The position numbers and the translations under genes were made by a program. Source: CAMPJM01 sp964440915 (GTDB lineage Bacteria; Bacteroidota; Bacteroidia; Cytophagales; Cyclobacteriaceae). From it: 15,377 nucleotides of DNA. Numbering within the stretch: the stretch's first letter is position 1; every line of letters begins with the position of its first letter. The stretch spans positions 1-15,377 of the forward strand of contig CAYTTV010000070.1 of NCBI GenBank assembly GCA_964440915.1, written 5' to 3'. Shown piece by piece: positions 13,875-15,377 of the stretch. The notes under the pieces were generated by a model, which worked only from the letters and a program-made list of their open reading frames with translations, was not told the origin of the DNA and did not search any database.

Positions 13875-15068
13875 ATGAAAGAGAAAGTAGTATTAGCCTT
13901 CAGCGGTGGATTGGACACCTCTTATTGTGCCAGTTACCTTACTGTGGACAAAGGACTAGATGTACACTCAGTAGTAGTCAACACGGGAGGCTTCTCAGAA
14001 GATGAGTTAAAAGCCATTGAAGAAAGAGCTTTCTCTTTGGGCGTGACGCATCATGCAGCCATCGATGAAGTAGAGAATTTCTATCAGCAATGTGTTCGCT
14101 TTCTTATTTATGGCAATGCACTTCGCAACAATACTTACCCTCTTTCAGTAAGTGCTGAGCGGGTTTTTCAAGCCATTGCCATCGCCAAGTATGCCAAGGA
14201 AATAAATGCAAAATACATTGCTCACGGCAGCACAGGAGCAGGCAATGACCAAGTAAGATTTGACCTTGTATTTCATGTCCTCTGTCCTGAAATCGAAATT
14301 TTGACGCCTATTCGTGACCAGCAGTTATCGCGTGAGGAAGAAATCGAATACCTACGAAAAGCTGGCCTTGACCTCGAATGGAAGAAGGCACAATATTCTA
14401 TTAACAAAGGCCTATGGGGCACAAGTGTAGGCGGACAAGAGACCTTGGGGTCCAAGCTTACTTTGCCTAGTGAAGCTTATCCGAGCCAATTGAAGAAAGA
14501 CGTTGAGCAAACCATTTCCCTCACTTTTGAAAAAGGAGAACTGGTTGGAATTGATGATCAATCTTTCGATGCACCCTACAAAGCCATTCAAGCACTAAGA
14601 GATATTACGTCTGCTTATGCTATTGGACGTGATGTGCATGTGGGCGATACCATTATCGGCATTAAGGGCAGGGTTGGCTTTGAAGCTGGTGAGGCACTCC
14701 TTACTATAAAAGCGCATCACCTACTGGAAAAGCATACGCTTACCAAATGGCAACTGTATTGGAAAGAGCAATTGGCCAACTGGTATGGCATGTTTGTGCA
14801 TGAGGGCCAATTCCTTGACCCGGTAATGCGGAACATCGAAAAGTTCTTAGAAGATACCCAAACTACTGTATCTGGGAAGGTATTCGTAAAGCTCTTGCCT
14901 TATCGTTTTGAGCTGCAAGGAATAGAATCTGAACATGACTTGATGTCTTCTAAGTTCGGCAGCTACGGAGAAATGAACAAGGGCTGGACTGGAGCAGACG
15001 TGCGAGGGTTTACTAAAATATTGGCCAACCCATTGAAGATCTATAGGGCGGTGAATGAAGATAATTAG
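13875..15068 (+). CDS. argG: Argininosuccinate synthase
   Basis: Joins citrulline and aspartate with ATP to make argininosuccinate, the next-to-last step of arginine synthesis, in the cytoplasm. The PPi-loop ATP motif SGGLDTS is at residues 10-16, the segment AHGSTGAGNDQVRFD at 116-130 and YSINKGLWG at 174-182, all characteristic of the enzyme. At 397 residues it has the usual length and looks intact. The start ATG is at 13875, with the ATP motif ten residues in as expected. It lies 270 bases after the acyltransferase gene on the same strand; the gap holds two hairpins, a promoter-like element and a structured leader, so the two genes may be regulated separately. No argC follows in the window. 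Confidence 0.96.
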   Translation: MKEKVVLAFSGGLDTSYCASYLTVDKGLDVHSVVVNTGGFSEDELKAIEERAFSLGVTHHAAIDEVENFYQQCVRFLIYGNALRNNTYPLSVSAERVFQAIAIAKYAKEINAKYIAHGSTGAGNDQVRFDLVFHVLCPEIEILTPIRDQQLSREEEIEYLRKAGLDLEWKKAQYSINKGLWGTSVGGQETLGSKLTLPSEAYPSQLKKDVEQTISLTFEKGELVGIDDQSFDAPYKAIQALRDITSAYAIGRDVHVGDTIIGIKGRVGFEAGEALLTIKAHHLLEKHTLTKWQLYWKEQLANWYGMFVHEGQFLDPVMRNIEKFLEDTQTTVSGKVFVKLLPYRFELQGIESEHDLMSSKFGSYGEMNKGWTGADVRGFTKILANPLKIYRAVNEDN

Positions 15069-15257
15069 ACTGTAGATTATAGACTTCAGATATCAGAAAA
15101 AGGACGGGAAAAAGAATGTTAAATTTTTAAGTGTTGAATTTTGAGCTTGAAGCGGAAAAGGGAAGGAGGAAGATGGAAGTAGGAGGCATTGTGCTGGTGG
15201 CTAATATACCAATGAGCAAGTTCAAGATGACGCGCTGGGAAATTACTTGTATGGGGA
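15069..15257. other. Non-coding region after argG
   Basis: No gene or clear signal is seen. The first 30 bases are a low-complexity run of TAGATT/TAGACT/CAGATA-like words, and the rest is purine-rich on the plus strand. Together with the palindromes to the window end this makes about 309 bases without a gene. Confidence 0.5.
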
Positions 15258-15280
15258 ATACCCCGATAGGGGTATAATTT
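15258..15280 (+). terminator. Terminator-like hairpin downstream of argG
   Basis: ATACCCC (15258-15264) pairs with GGGGTAT (15269-15275) around a 4-base loop (GATA), followed by AATTTTT. The stem is GC-rich in its upper half and the T tract is on the plus side, fitting termination of argG transcription about 190 bases after the stop codon. Confidence 0.6.
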
Positions 15281-15311
15281 TTATAGCTTCGGGTGTAACC
15301 CGGAGCTATAA
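15281..15311. repeat. 14-bp-stem palindrome, REP-like
   Basis: TTATAGCTTCGGGT (15281-15294) pairs with ACCCGGAGCTATAA (15298-15311) over 14 bp, one of them G-T, with a 3-base loop GTA. On the plus strand it is followed at a distance by TTTTTT (15322-15327). Such near-perfect compact palindromes are often dispersed repeats, but only one copy is in this window. Confidence 0.55.
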
Positions 15312-15328
15312 GTGAAGGAAGTTTTTTA

Positions 15329-15376
15329 GTTTTGGCATGTGTTTTTGTGCAAAGCGAACAAAAACCATGACAAAAC
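15329..15376. repeat. Long interrupted inverted repeat at the window end
   Basis: GTTTTG-CATG-GTTTTTGT on the left (15329-15348, with one unpaired G and T) pairs with ACAAAAAC-CATG-CAAAAC on the right (15358-15376, with one unpaired A), giving 18 pairs around a 9-base loop. The right arm ends one base before the window edge, so the structure may continue. Confidence 0.55.
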
Positions 15377-15377
15377 A

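Noticed and set aside
15318..15377. Minus-strand short reading frame entering from the right edge and ending inside the first palindrome
   Set aside because: It is made entirely of the inverted-repeat arms and has no recognisable protein family; more likely a by-product of the palindrome.

Overview
The window looks like a piece of a Bacteroidota chromosome, most likely from the order Cytophagales. The evidence is the gene set (a Bacteroidota-type RecB/AddA-like helicase-nuclease, an OmpA-family lipoprotein, dodecin, and an acyltransferase gene placed just before argG), the moderate G+C, the scarcity of strong Shine-Dalgarno sites, and matches to the Bacteroidota promoter element TAnnTTTG. The genus cannot be told from this sequence. 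Nearly all of it is ordinary housekeeping DNA; I see no prophage, insertion sequence, CRISPR array, tRNA or rRNA.

Layout. Positions 12-5021 hold three minus-strand genes: a UvrD-like helicase fused to a RecB-family nuclease (DNA repair), a PPP-family phosphatase, and a 2,4-dienoyl-CoA-reductase-type dehydrogenase. Divergent from these, 5144-6001 encodes an OmpA-type lipoprotein. A strong hairpin (6025-6072) separates it from a convergent cystathionine gamma-synthase-family gene (6104-7243, minus). Divergent from that gene is a VTT/DedA-type membrane protein (7461-8153, plus). It converges, with a 7-base gap, on a 913-residue membrane-anchored protein ending in a repeat domain (8161-10902, minus). 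Then come dodecin (11026-11238, minus) and malate dehydrogenase (11407-12333, minus) with a clear terminator.

The right third (about 12,730-15,377) is an arginine-biosynthesis locus on the plus strand and is the most interesting part. A good Bacteroidota promoter (12734-12765) is followed within 7 bases by a short ORF (12773-12883) of 36 residues whose last eight residues contain three arginines, all AGG codons. Those codons lie inside two mutually exclusive hairpins. About 130 bases downstream is a GNAT acyltransferase, probably the first-step N-acyl-glutamate synthase, with an unusual C-terminal four-cysteine pattern. Two hairpins, a second promoter-like element and a structured 5' leader then precede argG. 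This arrangement suggests a leader-peptide attenuator for arginine, read from sequence alone and not tested. After argG the locus stops at a terminator and two large palindromes, with no argC in view.

Start choices: where an in-frame TTG or GTG lies just upstream of a well-placed ATG, I used the ATG. The helicase gene has only a TTG available.
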